DNA of 64,000 nt, from the NCBI GenBank assembly GCA_963920765.1, contig OY987242.1, forward strand, positions 22,654,002-22,718,001, read 5' to 3'. The notes beneath the pieces are model-generated. The model had not been told where the DNA came from. It saw only the letters and a list, made by a program, of their open reading frames with translations, and made no database searches. Both the position numbers and the translations under genes were made by a program. Positions 37,766 through 49,350 of the stretch are shown here, piece after piece (within the stretch, counting starts at the first letter, position 1; each line of letters begins with the position of its first letter). Source of the DNA: Ulota crispa (Eukaryota > Streptophyta > Bryopsida > Orthotrichales > Orthotrichaceae).

Positions 37766-40700
37766 TTCTCCATGTATTCAAATGAGAACGCAGACGACAA
37801 TGACCAATAGGAGAGAAATTGTTTGTCATCTTGGCAAGCTCCGCAAAAGAGATCCAGCGGCAGAAGAAAAGCAGTGGAATTCAGCGGCGCAGATGTGGGG
37901 ACATCAAATTGTCGTCAGAGAAGGTATTCCATAGCAAAAAGAGATCTTGACAAATCTTTAGAAGAGATTGAAAGCGAGAGCTCATCGTTGTCTACCTTGT
38001 CACCTTCAGTGAATTCCAACAGGTATTTAACCTCATCAAATTCAATGAATTCAAACGTAGAATGACGTGCAGTAGCTTGTTTTCTGTAAATCATATATAA
38101 AACTGAGTATGTGCATGAGATGTTGACATAGGTTTGCTTCAAGTGTTGTTCATAGTCATATAACAAGTCTTTTGTAAATATTAGAGTTCAGAAGTATAGC
38201 ATCTGAATCAATTATTACAGTACATACGTAGGACAATTACTATCGAATCATTGGGAAATGAATGAAACAGAATTGTATGAATGGACTAAGAGTATAACAA
38301 AAATTGTGGGATTCTACATGTGTATTGGAGTGAAGTTGTTTTGGTTTGAGATGAAGGAGGGGTAATTGCTAGTTGTTCTGTTGTTGTTGTATATCTAAAA
38401 TAAAGAGGAAACCCAGAGGTAATCTGAATGTATGGTGGAGAGTGTGCAAGTCTACTGATATTTTTCCTTTCTATGGGATTGAATGTCTAACGTAACCGGA
38501 ATAAAGGGTTGGTGTTTGTAGAGAAGTGAATTCTCAAAGATGTATTATTGAATTTGAGTCGTTATGGGTTGAAAATGTGACAAATGAAAATTTGTTGCAC
38601 TATGAAACCTTCCTCTTATTTAGTTAGAAGTTAATTGTAAATGGAATTAAATTTCCGCTTTGTACATAGAAGTCAGCATATTTAAGTTTGAAATAAGTGA
38701 CAATGTTCATTGAATATGGTGCAATTTATGCTTTCCATGGATACATGCAGGGGAAGTGTTCCAGTAATGGCAGATGTGAAAGTGGTTTTTTATATGTGAG
38801 CCTAGCATGGGAAAGTGCTACTGTGTGTGCTTCGGAAATTTTATGGAAGGAGGTCTATTCTGTTATAAGCCAGTTCAATTTGAGCGTTGGAGGTTTTGGG
38901 ATGTGTAATGAAAAAACGTTGTACCTTTCTTTTTGTATATGAGGATCAGCTTTGTGGTAGGAATGTATGCTAAACACATTAGGTAATTGTAGAGTGAGTT
39001 GATTGGTGTTTTTGACATTATAGTTGTCAGTATAGGAATTGGAACCTCAGATGGTCAACAACCTAAGCATAAGATGGTGATGGGATAATCATTTTAGAAG
39101 TGGAAGTCAATGGTGCTATCCTGTAGTATTTTATAGTATCTTCCAATAATGGTTTGTATGCATATGAAATTTGTGTTATTGTTATGTAATTTTGAGTTTT
39201 TTTGTATGCAATGTTGGAGATTTTTTGGTGACAATAAGAAATGATACTTTGTTTGCAGGCAGTGAAAGGTTTGGAAATGTCTTTACAACTTCAAAGGATT
39301 ACAGAGAATGGAGTAGATTAATGTATGCAAGTGAGGATAGGTGTTGGTGGACAGGTAGCACTTGCGAGCAGGGATTCCGGTTTATGTTGTTTGACATTGG
39401 TAGAGTATTGTGACTCGTACTAGTTGTCGTGTTTATTTCCTTTGGGGAATGCGGAGCCAAATGCTCGATAAATTGAAGGCAACAGTCAACATTATTGAAG
39501 ATGAAAGGATGGTGTAATTTATGGATGGGTGGACTACAGTACTAAAAAACGTAGTGCCATACATGATTTTCTGAAGTTCTTGTGATATTAATTTTTAACG
39601 GCTTTATTTTAGTAGTTGTGTCAATGTCTTTAAATAATTTTAGAGTTGTTGTAATAAAATGAAGTGTAATATTGTAGTAATGGACATGGATACTTGGATG
39701 TCTTTAGAGAGTGACAAGCAATTACTTCATATATGGAAGCGAAGGTGAAGTTGTTGTTGTATTCCATGTTGAGGATGCATCCGTTACTTCAGCAGGACAT
39801 GGGAATGATCTACAAAGGTACGTATCGTTTTATAAAGAGCATAATGACAGCATTGGCGTAGAGCATGGAGGAAATGAAGTATTTGTTACTGTTTTGTTGT
39901 AGTGGATTTTGCAGGGGAGTTATTTAATTAGTGGACGTTTTTGTTAGTCTAGTACAAGGTTTTTTGGTTTTGATGCTAGTTTCGGGAAGAAGATTTCTCA
40001 AAAAAATGTGCACTTGTTCTAAATGTGCTTGTGTTGTGTGTGTTTTTTGGTAGCTCAACTGTTATAACAACTCCTCTGAAATTGTGGGGGACATGGTACT
40101 TTTTCTCAAGTTCCGTGCAGGATTCAAGTGATGAAGCAATCGGGGTACAACAGGGAGGTAATTACTGAGTGCAGCTATTATAAATGAATACCTTTCAGAA
40201 AGCTTTTCTGATGGTAGTTGAGGTTGGACGTGCATCGTTACTGAATGTGGAAACGAATGGATTAATGTTGAAGCTTGTATCTAATGTGATCCTGTTTAAT
40301 GAGATGCAAAGATTTGTTGAAATTTGTTGTTACAGTGCAGCAGACTGTGATACAGTATGCAGTGCAGTTTAATATTGGCCAACGTGTAAATTGTACAATG
40401 CATTAAGGTAGGAGGATCATATTCTACTCAGGATCAAAAACAATCCACCTTCTCAGATGTATTTCATGTGTACATGCTGGTTTTCATAGGTTTCAAAAAT
40501 GTAGAAGCAGTACGTGTACATTTGAAAAGGTGGATTGTTATAGTGGCCTATGGTCTTTTGACTTCAAAATTTTATAATTAATTCCACAAAGCTCCAAAAA
40601 ATATGAAACAACGTGGGATAGATGTCAGTTGTTCTTGTTTGTCAAGGAAAAGTAACTGAAAAATAGTTCAAGAAGTTTCATCTCCCCAAAATTTAGTTTC

Positions 40701-43010
40701 AGCCCTTAGATGGTCCATTCCTAAGCCTCCTACCTTATACCATTTGTTTGATGCTCATCTTCGTGTTGAAGTTGCGTAAGAAAGAGATGATGGTTTCAGT
40801 TCTGTAGGCAGCATGGAAATGTACTAACTTTGAAGTTTTGTTGTAAGAACTAGATTTCCAAGCGAAGGATTATGTATGTGTTGCCACGGATCTAAGTCTA
40901 TCAGTGTGGGTCATTGTGAGTAATGAGTTTCTCTTACAGTTTTCTTCTATGATGTTGTTCTTTCTGGCTTTTTGTAATGTATGTAATGGTTTTGCAGGCA
41001 TGCGTAGTTGGATTCCATTACAAGTGGTGCTTTCGTGCAATTGGTCTGTGCATATCATTGCATGGATCCTTACAAAGGCAAACGGCAATTAAATAATTGT
41101 GGACATGGTATGTGAGTTCCCGTTCTTTGACTTCAAAATTGTAGGAATCAGAGTATGTGGTTTTTCTATGAATGGTTTAGTGTCTTTTTCTGTTGAGGTT
41201 TATGTGTAGTTGATGTTCTTCTTTTGTGTGCTGATAGATGTGAATTGAGGACAAGTTATTGTTGGGGGTTTACGTTGTTCTTCTTATTAATGCAGAGTAC
41301 GCAATGTTGAGGTTCCGTAGAAATATTAAATTGTTTTAATCTTTAGGATCCTAATGAGCGCGGGGAAGTTTGATACAGTGAAGCAATTGGGCTAGTATTC
41401 AATGTCATCATCATGAATTTGATTGGTCAACGTGTTAGTTCTTTGATGTCGTATATAATTGTGTGATAGCTATTACTGTTCATTAAAAGTTTTTTGTCCA
41501 TGAACTTGAGTGATTACAACATACAAATTCAGTTTCTGATGAGTGCGTGGTAATGTGCAGTGGTTCTGTTGTTCCATTAAATAAAAGCAATTTGGTAGTG
41601 ACTGAGTGCAATTTGATTTCAGGGAGTAGTGGAGCTAGAATTAGACGGTGGGGAAAATAGGTAAGAAGCCAATTGCATGTAAGAGCATTGAGGGACAAGT
41701 ATGTTGGTGCAATTTCAGGTATTATTTTTTGACACTATGGAAAATGCGGGAGAGATTTATCTAGTAATATTTGGCATTGCTGTCTATGTAAATTCATAGC
41801 ATCTATAGATAATGAATAGAACTTAGATTTTAGAAGTGATGGTTGCAGAGCATAAAAAATTTGGGGGAATGATTATAAGTAAAGTGTGCTTGAACAAACC
41901 AAGTTTTTTGTTTGTAGGACTTGTATCTGTGAGGTAGTACTATTCATGACATGGTTGTTGACAATGTATTGCATGTGGTACATGCAGGGCTTGGTGGAGT
42001 GACGTGGCGACCGCTGAACTTCAAGTTTCTTAATTCAAATTTAGAGATGTCAATTTGAAATTCTTGTATTGTTTGTGGTGATTTCTGGTGGTTGTTAGAT
42101 TGTTCATTATGAAGTGTATGTCAATAAATTTCCCTAGAAACACAGCAAGAGCTTGTTATGGTTAACAAGCTGAAATTTTTGGAGTACGGGATGAAGACGT
42201 TTTCAAGGATTACGACATGAAATTTTGGATTTAATGATGAAAATCTCTGCAGTGACTACAAGCTGAATTTAGTAATAGAGTTAAAAGTGAAGAGCTTTTA
42301 GGTGATTACCAGCTCTTGCATTTGGAGGGAAGGGTTGATGCGGAGGCAATGAAGGACATGCTAGAGAAGGCCATGGATTGGTCTCGCTTGGCTCAGTGGT
42401 AGTTGAAGGGACTCATCACTAACAACCACCCTCCACGCGGACAGAGTTAATTCATAAAACTCTCTAGACTCTCTTTTTCATTTGCCTGCAACTCAACATG
42501 CCAGTAGATCTACACTAGCAATCTTTGAATTAGCTAAATTTTGCTAGATTGCTACCCAAATATGTATGCAGCTAAATTTTTGAGGATCTTCTCATGGATT
42601 ACTAGTTCAATTTTTTGTATTTACGAGACTCTGATGTTAGAAGCATGCACTTGTTTTGGAACAAACTGGTAGTTTTCTTTTACTATTAGGGTGTTTTGGT
42701 TTGAGATGTAAGTTGAGAACGTTTATGTGTTCGATATACACATATAGACATGAAGAGTCCCCCCAGTCTGAGGTGGTGAACACCGTAGTTGTTCATGACA
42801 TGTGGACATTCTATATAATGTATTTTTGTTTACCATTGATGAATACATAATGATTTCAACCGCATGTGCTGCATGTGTACGATCTGAGAATTTTATGTAC
42901 TTGAAACTCTAAAGTGAACATGAAATGAAAACTCTCTATCTCTTTTGTTTAAGTTTATCATCATTTGGATTATATCATTGACATCAAGGCCATTGATAGA
43001 AAATTGACAT
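37766..43010. other. CACTA right arm without a recognisable gene
   Basis: Many short ORFs occur but none has a domain cue. A 101-bp imperfect hairpin (40439-40539; arms with CAATCCACCTT) lies here. Relative GT-richness on the plus strand is visible through most of the interval. Confidence 0.4.
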
Positions 43011-43135
43011 AAAGTTGACATAAAGTGATGTAGGAAAAGAAATTGACGTAACATGAAAAAGAAAACACCGATCATGTCAACTCGGACATTTTTGTGTCAA
43101 TCTTATGTCAATTAGGACACCTTGTCCTTGTGGTG
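43011..43135. repeat. CACTA right terminus and subterminal TTGACA cluster
   Basis: TTGACATAAAG and related copies, in both orientations, precede the terminal CCTTGTGGTG at 43126-43135. They mirror the cluster at the left end. Confidence 0.75.
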
Positions 43136-43138
43136 CCT

Positions 43139-44500
43139 TCACATACAACAAAGCAACCCAAAGATGCCCAACTCCTAACTAGTGACTTGTACTCAACTTC
43201 AGAAATGGTTAATCAATGTCCTTCTCTAATGTCTAACACCACTATGGATGTACAAGCAAATTATGTACTCTTTGATAATGCTAACTTATGTAGCCATGCA
43301 TCAACAAATCCTAATTAGATAGCTACTCCATCCTCTTTAGTCAATTTTGTGTTCCGACATGAAGTACCCATCACACTAGATAGCACAGTTAGTGCTACTA
43401 ATGTTGCCCCTTCCAACCTAGAAAGCAAGTACTTTCACAATGCTTCAGTACAACAACAACATTTGGTGTTATCTCATTTAGACTTTGCATCTAAGCCTTC
43501 AATTCATCAAAATTCATCAATTGTGCCCAAAGATGACTTTCCAAAAAATCCAATTTACTCACCATTGAATGGTGAAAGACCTACAATTCAACATGTCTAC
43601 AATCTACGGCCACGAAGATTGTTAACACCTTTAGATGATATGCCCACCGCTACCAATACTGTGCCAAGAGGTGTAACGGACATGAATTCAGTTTCACAGG
43701 TTTATGAAGACATGAAGATTATTCATCTTATACGTCATCTCCCTAGGTCAATTTCATATAATTTATTTGAAAGTTATCGTATTGAAAATATGAATTACAT
43801 TCTATTTGCCATATTGTGCAGGAGGGGTATAGGAGAAGAAGATGCTGGAATTGTAAATTTCTTTGGGAACGCGTGGTATTCTCTTCCAGTTCAAAATGCA
43901 AAGTTGGAAGGACTTCAAAAGATGCGTACACAATTAAGGCAAAATATCGTTGATCTCATTTCACGTCAATATTATCAAAGGCTACCTCCAAAAGCAAAAG
44001 GTGTGCTGTATATCTCGACATTGTTTTTGAAGATTCTCCTTGATCATGCGTGGAGCATTAATACACTAGAGTCATTAAAACAGTGGGGTACACAATTTCT
44101 TCTTCCATTCCAAGTTTACAAATCTTGCCCTACAAATATGGAAATTTTAGTTTTGTATATTGCACATGGGCATTGGTCTTTGTTTTTGTTAACAAAAGAT
44201 TCAATGTTTCACTTGGATAGCGCAAATCTTCACAAAGACAACAAAGACAAGGGATTTTCAAAATGTTTGGGTTTTATATGGGCCCAATTATATGAGCCTC
44301 TTTTCACTTCTATTATCGAAGTAAAGGAAGTGAGAACTTACGAGCAAAAAAGTGTGTACAAGTGTGGATATTTTGTGCTCCAAAATATTCAAATATATTG
44401 TGAACGCTTCAATGCTAACAATACAACAAGGTTTAGTGACTTTGCAAATGCTTTATTTTTTTCAAAAGTTCAAACTCCTTGCAATATTCCATTATTTTAG
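43139..44500 (+). pseudogene. Ulp1 (C48) cysteine-protease-like C-terminal part
   Basis: Ulp1/SENP proteases cleave SUMO-type conjugates, and transposon-borne relatives are common in plants. From 43139 the frame is open except for TAG at 43316-43318 and then runs 383 codons from 43349. Numbered from 43349, the fold shows His275 in GHWSLFLL, Asp290 in FHLDSAN, Gln333 in YEQKSVY and Cys339 in YKCGYFVLQN, in the order and spacing of a Ulp1 catalytic site. The region before it (about 140-260) has LFESYRIENMNYILFA and FGNAWYSLP and may be a family-specific domain. The gene begins far upstream (17.5-22.8 kb), the CACTA insertion lying between. Confidence 0.8.
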
Positions 44501-44829
44501 TGTGATATAATTAGGGATATTGCTGATGAACTCCTTGGTAAGGGTTATGTAAACTTTGAAGGAGCTCCACATTGAGTTAATCTAGAAAAGTTAATACAAG
44601 GCCAAGATTCTCCAATTTTAATAAAACACTGGAATGGAATTCTTGTACCTCATGATTGTAACACTGTGTGAAACATTGGAATGGAATACTAATACTTCAT
44701 ACTTCAAACATTGCGTGGACCATAAATATGTAATATATGATTGATTTTAAAAGAAGTCTTGTCATTTGATTTATGCTAGTATTGCATATGTATATTTCAA
44801 AGTTTTGATTCTATTTGATTATTCATTAA

Positions 44830-45760
44830 CCTCTAAAGTACCAATTGTCCCTTCAAAGGACAAATGGACCTCAAGCATGTACCTATGACTAAACTAGTTT
44901 TTATGAATTTTTGAAACTTTTGAAGTTGGTGGGGAATTCAAAGATGTACGTGCACATCTAATTTTTTCTTCATTCTAACATTTATTGAAGAAGTTATGCA
45001 TGAATTTTTGAAAAACGGGGGAGGGCAGGCAATTTGGATAGCCCAAAAAACTTTTTTAAAATTTGCATTTAAAAATAAATAAAATTTTGAAATTGATTCT
45101 TTAATTTTTTATATATGTGGAAGCTTTGAATCATTCAATTTTGATTGATGAGTGAGAAGTTTTAGTTTGGGGGCAGGTTTGGAACTCCGAAGGCCTCCAT
45201 TCCTTTTGCCCCTTGTTAAATTTGGTGCTTTAATTTTTTTTTACTTCTTTTTTTTCCAAGTTGTAGTAGACTAAGATTCCTTGGTTTTCACCCTGTGGAT
45301 CAAAGTAACTCATATTCCTCAATTTTACATGAATCCCCCAATCTTGCTTAGTGTATATGCAAATTTCATGGCCTTACAACATTGCAATATTTTATAAAAT
45401 ATGATCCGCACCTCCAATTCATTTGAAAATTCTCCCACACATATCTAACTTGGTCTTCAACATGGAAAAAATAAACCTCAACTTTGCGTAGAGCAACTTT
45501 CTTGATATTGGAGTGATCAAAGGCTTCTGAAAAGTTTGGGCAGCAGGGAAAACAATAAAATTGCACTTTAGATGTCAATCTCTCAGCCATCTACATCTAT
45601 AATGAGTTGATTTTTTTTCCAACAAGTACCTTCCATAGTTTAGGGCAAAATCCTACGGTTGGATTTTTAGAAATACCTTTCTTTCCTACTTGTTTACTCA
45701 TTCCCAAACTTGACAATTTTCATTGGTTTTCACATAGAAAAGAGCTTGGGCCTTTAGAGG
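44830..45760. mobile_element. TTAA-flanked piggyBac-like MITE, long subtype
   Basis: Left end CCTCTAAAGTACC and right end GGGCCTTTAGAGG are flanked by TTAA at 44826-44829 and 45761-45764. Both ends carry the same substitution of the usual CCCCTAAA. The interior matches the copy at 54465-55388 over long stretches, for example GAAGAAGTTATGCATGAATT. No ORF is supported. Confidence 0.8.
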
Positions 45761-46859
45761 TTAAAGACATTTCGTGCGTAGTAGTTTTAGAATCTAGGTT
45801 TTCTTTGCTTTTTATGTTTCTTAAATGGGAAATCTTGTAGAGAGTGGTTTGAAGTATGGTTCAAAATATGTGTTATAAATTCATTACCCTTATCCTCAAT
45901 GTTAAACCATCATGGTAAATTTCTTGTTGATGGTTTTATCTACAAAAGTATGTAATGTTTTTAATTAGGTGGAGTATCACCCATTTTGTAATAAAATCAT
46001 TGATATTGATTATTTCATGAATGTATTTTGTGTTGTATTGATAATGTTATCTTGTTTTGTTTTTGGAAAACAATATGGGCAATAAATAAAGACACAAGGA
46101 CGAATCTAAAAGAAAGAAGGCAGTTCAACGTTTGAGAGTCACTTATGAAATTGAGGAAAGCAAATTGGAGTATTGTAATTATTGCGATAAACACATTCCT
46201 GTTAACAAAAAGTGCCTCAACAAACACTTCAAATCTAAATTGCATATTAGAAATGCTGCTATTTCATCTTTATTACCAAGTTTAAAAGTCTATGGTATTA
46301 ACTGGTTACGAGATACTAACCAATTATATTGTTCGGAGTGTGAAAAGAATGTAGAATCCAATATCAAAGCTCTCCTACGACATGTTGAGGACCATGTGAA
46401 AATACCAAAATATACTAGTAACAATGGGGAAGGGGATTTTTCTGACGCTTCAATAACTATAAAAGTCTTGAGGTTTAAGTTATTTGATGTTAATTTTCCT
46501 AACGCCACAATGAATGCAAAGTTTGGTCAATATAGGCATTTGACAGCACCATTCATACTTCTTGAAGATTCTCTAGGGAATTCTTTCATGGCTAGTCTAA
46601 GAAACAATATTTTTTCAGAAAATGATTTAGCATTAATCTTAAAAGTTGCAAACTTCTTAGAAACGGGTGCTAGGAATGTAAAGAGATCTAATAACATTGA
46701 AGGAACTAAAATGCATATGTTCGGAATGCAATGGGCGAGAAGAGATACTGGTTGGTAAGTTTTCTCATACTTGGTTTCTGTTGTTTTTTAAATATTGTTA
46801 TAAATAATAGAATACAACCTTTTCAATATATAGAAGAATACAACCAAGAATAGAAACAA

Positions 46860-46990
46860 ATAAGGGGTACGTGGATAGAAGGGTACGGGAATAGGGAGGC
46901 ATGGGAAGAGGAGGGGCCCAAGGAGAGGGGGGGCATGGAGAGAAGGGAGGGCATGGGGAGGAGGGAGGGCTTGGGGAGAAGGGGGGTAGG
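46860..46990 (+). repeat. G-rich polypurine tract
   Basis: Repeated GGGAGG, GGGGAG and GGGGGG runs on the sense strand are interspersed with GCATGG. Several groups of three or more Gs are close enough to form a G-quadruplex in the intron RNA (inference). Confidence 0.7.
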
Positions 46991-46994
46991 GAAT

Positions 46995-48798
46995 ACCAAA
47001 AGGGCTATGATTTGTCATGGCCCCGAACTTTGGGCCACCTAAGCTTGACTTGCGGTTTGAGGGTGGGGTACTTGAGGGGAGCCTGGGGTACTAAGCTTAA
47101 CCCCTAAGCGCCCCACAAGCAATAAATGGGGCGCTTGGTTTTTTAAAATGTCCACGTTTGACCCTTATCCTCTTCTTAATGGTAAAGTCAAAGGATTTGC
47201 ACTTTTTCATGTACCTTTAGGCATGTGTCTACTATCACTCAGAAAAAATTCAAGCTATTTGACTCTACTTAGATAATACTTTTATTAGACTAAGTACACA
47301 AGGGTATGGATTTGAGTGAATATGGCGTGGACGCTTAGGGGTTAAGGGCTCTCCATATTTTTCTTAATTTGCCAGCTCAGTATCTTGCTTAGTAGCACCG
47401 TATTCATGAGGTTAGGGTGTGATACTAAAGAGATTAGGATCTGATATTAAAGAGGTTAGGGTGTGATATGAAAGAGGTTAGGGTGTGATATGAAAGAGGT
47501 TAGGGTGTGATATTAAAGAGGTTAGTGTGTGATATTATACAGGTTAGGGTATGATATTAAAGAGGTTAGGGTGTGATATTAAAGAGGTAATGGTGTGATA
47601 TTAAAAAGGTAGGGTGTGATATTAAAGAGCTTAGGGTGTGATATTATACAGGTAGTGTGTGATTTTAAAGAATTAGGATGTGAGGAAGTCAAGGTGTGAT
47701 ATTAAAGAAGTAGGATGTGATAATGAAGAGATTAGGGTCTGGTTTTAAAGAGGTTAGGGTGTGATATTAGAGAGGTAAGGTGTGATATTAAAGAATTAGG
47801 GTGTGAAGAGGTCAGGGTGTGATATTAAAGAGGTAATGGTGTGATATTAAAGAGGTAGGATGTGATATTAAAAAGGTTAGGGTGTGATATTAAGGAGGTT
47901 AGCATATGATACTAAAGAGGGAAGGGTATGATATTAAAGAGTTTAGGGTGTGTTATTAAAGAGGTTAGGGTATGATGCTAAAGAGGTTGCAATGTGATAT
48001 TAAAGTTGATAATCCAATTACTAATCATACTACTAAAAATTTGATTACCTCTATAGTATCACGTTTCAACATCATCAATATCACATCTCCATTCTTTGTG
48101 ATGTTATGGATACAATCATATTGACATTTGTAATCTCACATTTGACCTCATTAATATCACATCCTACCTTCTTTAGTATAACTCTGTAATCTCTTTAATA
48201 TCACACCCCACCTTTTTAATATCACACCCCATCTCCTTAATATCACACAATTTACACCCTAATCTCTTTAACATTGCACGCTAACCTCATTAATATCACA
48301 TCTTACCACTTTAATATAACACCCTACCTCTTTAAAATCACACACTACCTGTATAATATCACACCCTAACCTCTTTAATATCACATCCAAACCTCTTTAA
48401 TATCACACCCTACCTCTTTAATATCACACCATTACCTCTTTAATATCACACCCTAACCTCTTTAATATCACATCCTACCTCTTTAATATCACATGCTCAC
48501 CTCTTTAATATCACATCCTACCTTATTTAATATCACACCTTACCTCTTTAACATCACACTACCTCTTTAATATCACACCATTACCTCTTTAATATCACAC
48601 CCTAATCTCTTTAGTATCACACCCTAACCTGATGAATACGATGCCACTAAGCGAGCAACTGAGTTGGCAGATTAAGAAAAATATGAAGAGTCCTTGAGCT
48701 TAGTACCCCAGGCTCCTACAGGTACCCCGCCCTCAAACCGCAGGTTAGGCTCGGGTGGCCCAAGGTTTGGGACCATGACAATTCATAGCCCTTTTGGT
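46995..48798. mobile_element. foldback element with 22-bp tandem-repeat arms
   Basis: The outer ends are inverted copies beginning ACCAAAAGGGCTATGA and continuing through GCGGTTTGAGGG and CCTGGGGTACTAAGC. Inside each arm lies a tandem array of a 22-bp unit containing TTAGGGTGTGATATTA: about 47408-48005 on the left, inverted at about 48040-48631. The arms would pair for about 0.8 kb. This is the architecture of foldback (FB-like) transposons. No ORF is present. Confidence 0.85.
47101..47341. mobile_element. short TTAA MITE inside the foldback left arm
   Basis: The 241-bp element runs from CCCCTAAGCGCCCC to GGACGCTTAGGGG with TTAA on both sides (47097-47100 and 47342-47345). The other arm has the uninterrupted site: CTAAGC-TCAA-GGACTC there corresponds to CTAAGC-TTAA-[element]-TTAA-GGGCTC here. 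This directly supports TTAA as the duplicated target. Confidence 0.9.
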
Positions 48799-48804
48799 GT
48801 TTCC

Positions 48805-49350
48805 TAGGGGGGACAGGGATAAGGGGCGCCAAGACAGAGTGGGGGGGCACAAGGATAGGGGGGGCACGAGGATAGGAGGTAGAAGTCTAGGGGGGTTTGG
48901 AGATATGGGGCCCAAGGATAAGGGGCTTGGAAATACAGAGCGTGGAGATAGGGGACACATGGATACCGGTGCCTGGGTATAGGGGGGACAGAAATAGGGG
49001 CCTTAGGGATATGGGGCACATGGATAGGAGGAAAGTAAAATATATAGGAGGCACGGGGATATGTGGCACGAGAATAAGGGAGATGAGAAGATGGGGGCAC
49101 AAAGATAAGAGGATAAGGACAGCGGGAGAGGAGGCACATGTATAGAGGCACAAAAATATAGGCGATGGGCATAAACAAGCACAAAGATAAGGGAAAGCGA
49201 GATAAGGGGCATAGGGCATAGGAGGTGATATGGTATAAGGGGTGATTTGACATAGGAGGTAATATGGAATAGAGGATGATGTGGCACATGATGTGATGTG
49301 GCATAGGAGGTGATGTGGCATAGAGTTCATGCATCATCATATCATCTTGC
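48805..49350 (+). repeat. purine-rich degenerate minisatellite
   Basis: Degenerate short units of the type GGGGCACAAGGATA grade into AGGAGGTGATRTGGCATA-like units toward the right. Overlapping ORFs on the minus strand, rich in Pro, Cys and Leu, are artefacts of this composition. Confidence 0.7.

Larger units (their letters stand above)
22807..43135 (+). mobile_element. complete CACTA (En/Spm) transposon, 20.3 kb
   Basis: The left end is CACTACAAGGATAATTAC. The right end, read inward, is CACCACAAGGACAAGG. Both continue into TCCTAATTGACA. The flanking 3-bp duplication is CCT (22804-22806 and 43136-43138), as known for this superfamily. Clusters of TTGACA lie just inside both ends. The plus strand carries a TNP2-type transposase gene with DUF4218- and DUF4216-like regions, and the minus strand a gene for a charged protein. 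Several in-frame stops make the copy non-autonomous as it stands. The element interrupts a coding exon of the Ulp1-type gene. Confidence 0.92.

Noticed and set aside
42385..42445. tRNA-like A box, TGGCTCAGTGG
   Set aside because: No proper B box or cloverleaf follows at the right distance, so a tRNA or SINE cannot be supported.
43349..44500. Ulp1-like gene as cargo of the CACTA element
   Set aside because: It lies outside the CACTA right end (43135), and its frame continues across the insertion to 22.6-22.8 kb.
47408..48631. Regular short repeats that resemble a CRISPR array or telomeric TTAGGG sequence
   Set aside because: The 22-bp units are directly adjacent with no spacers, and TTAGGG is only part of a longer degenerate unit arranged in two inverted arrays. 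The genome is eukaryotic.
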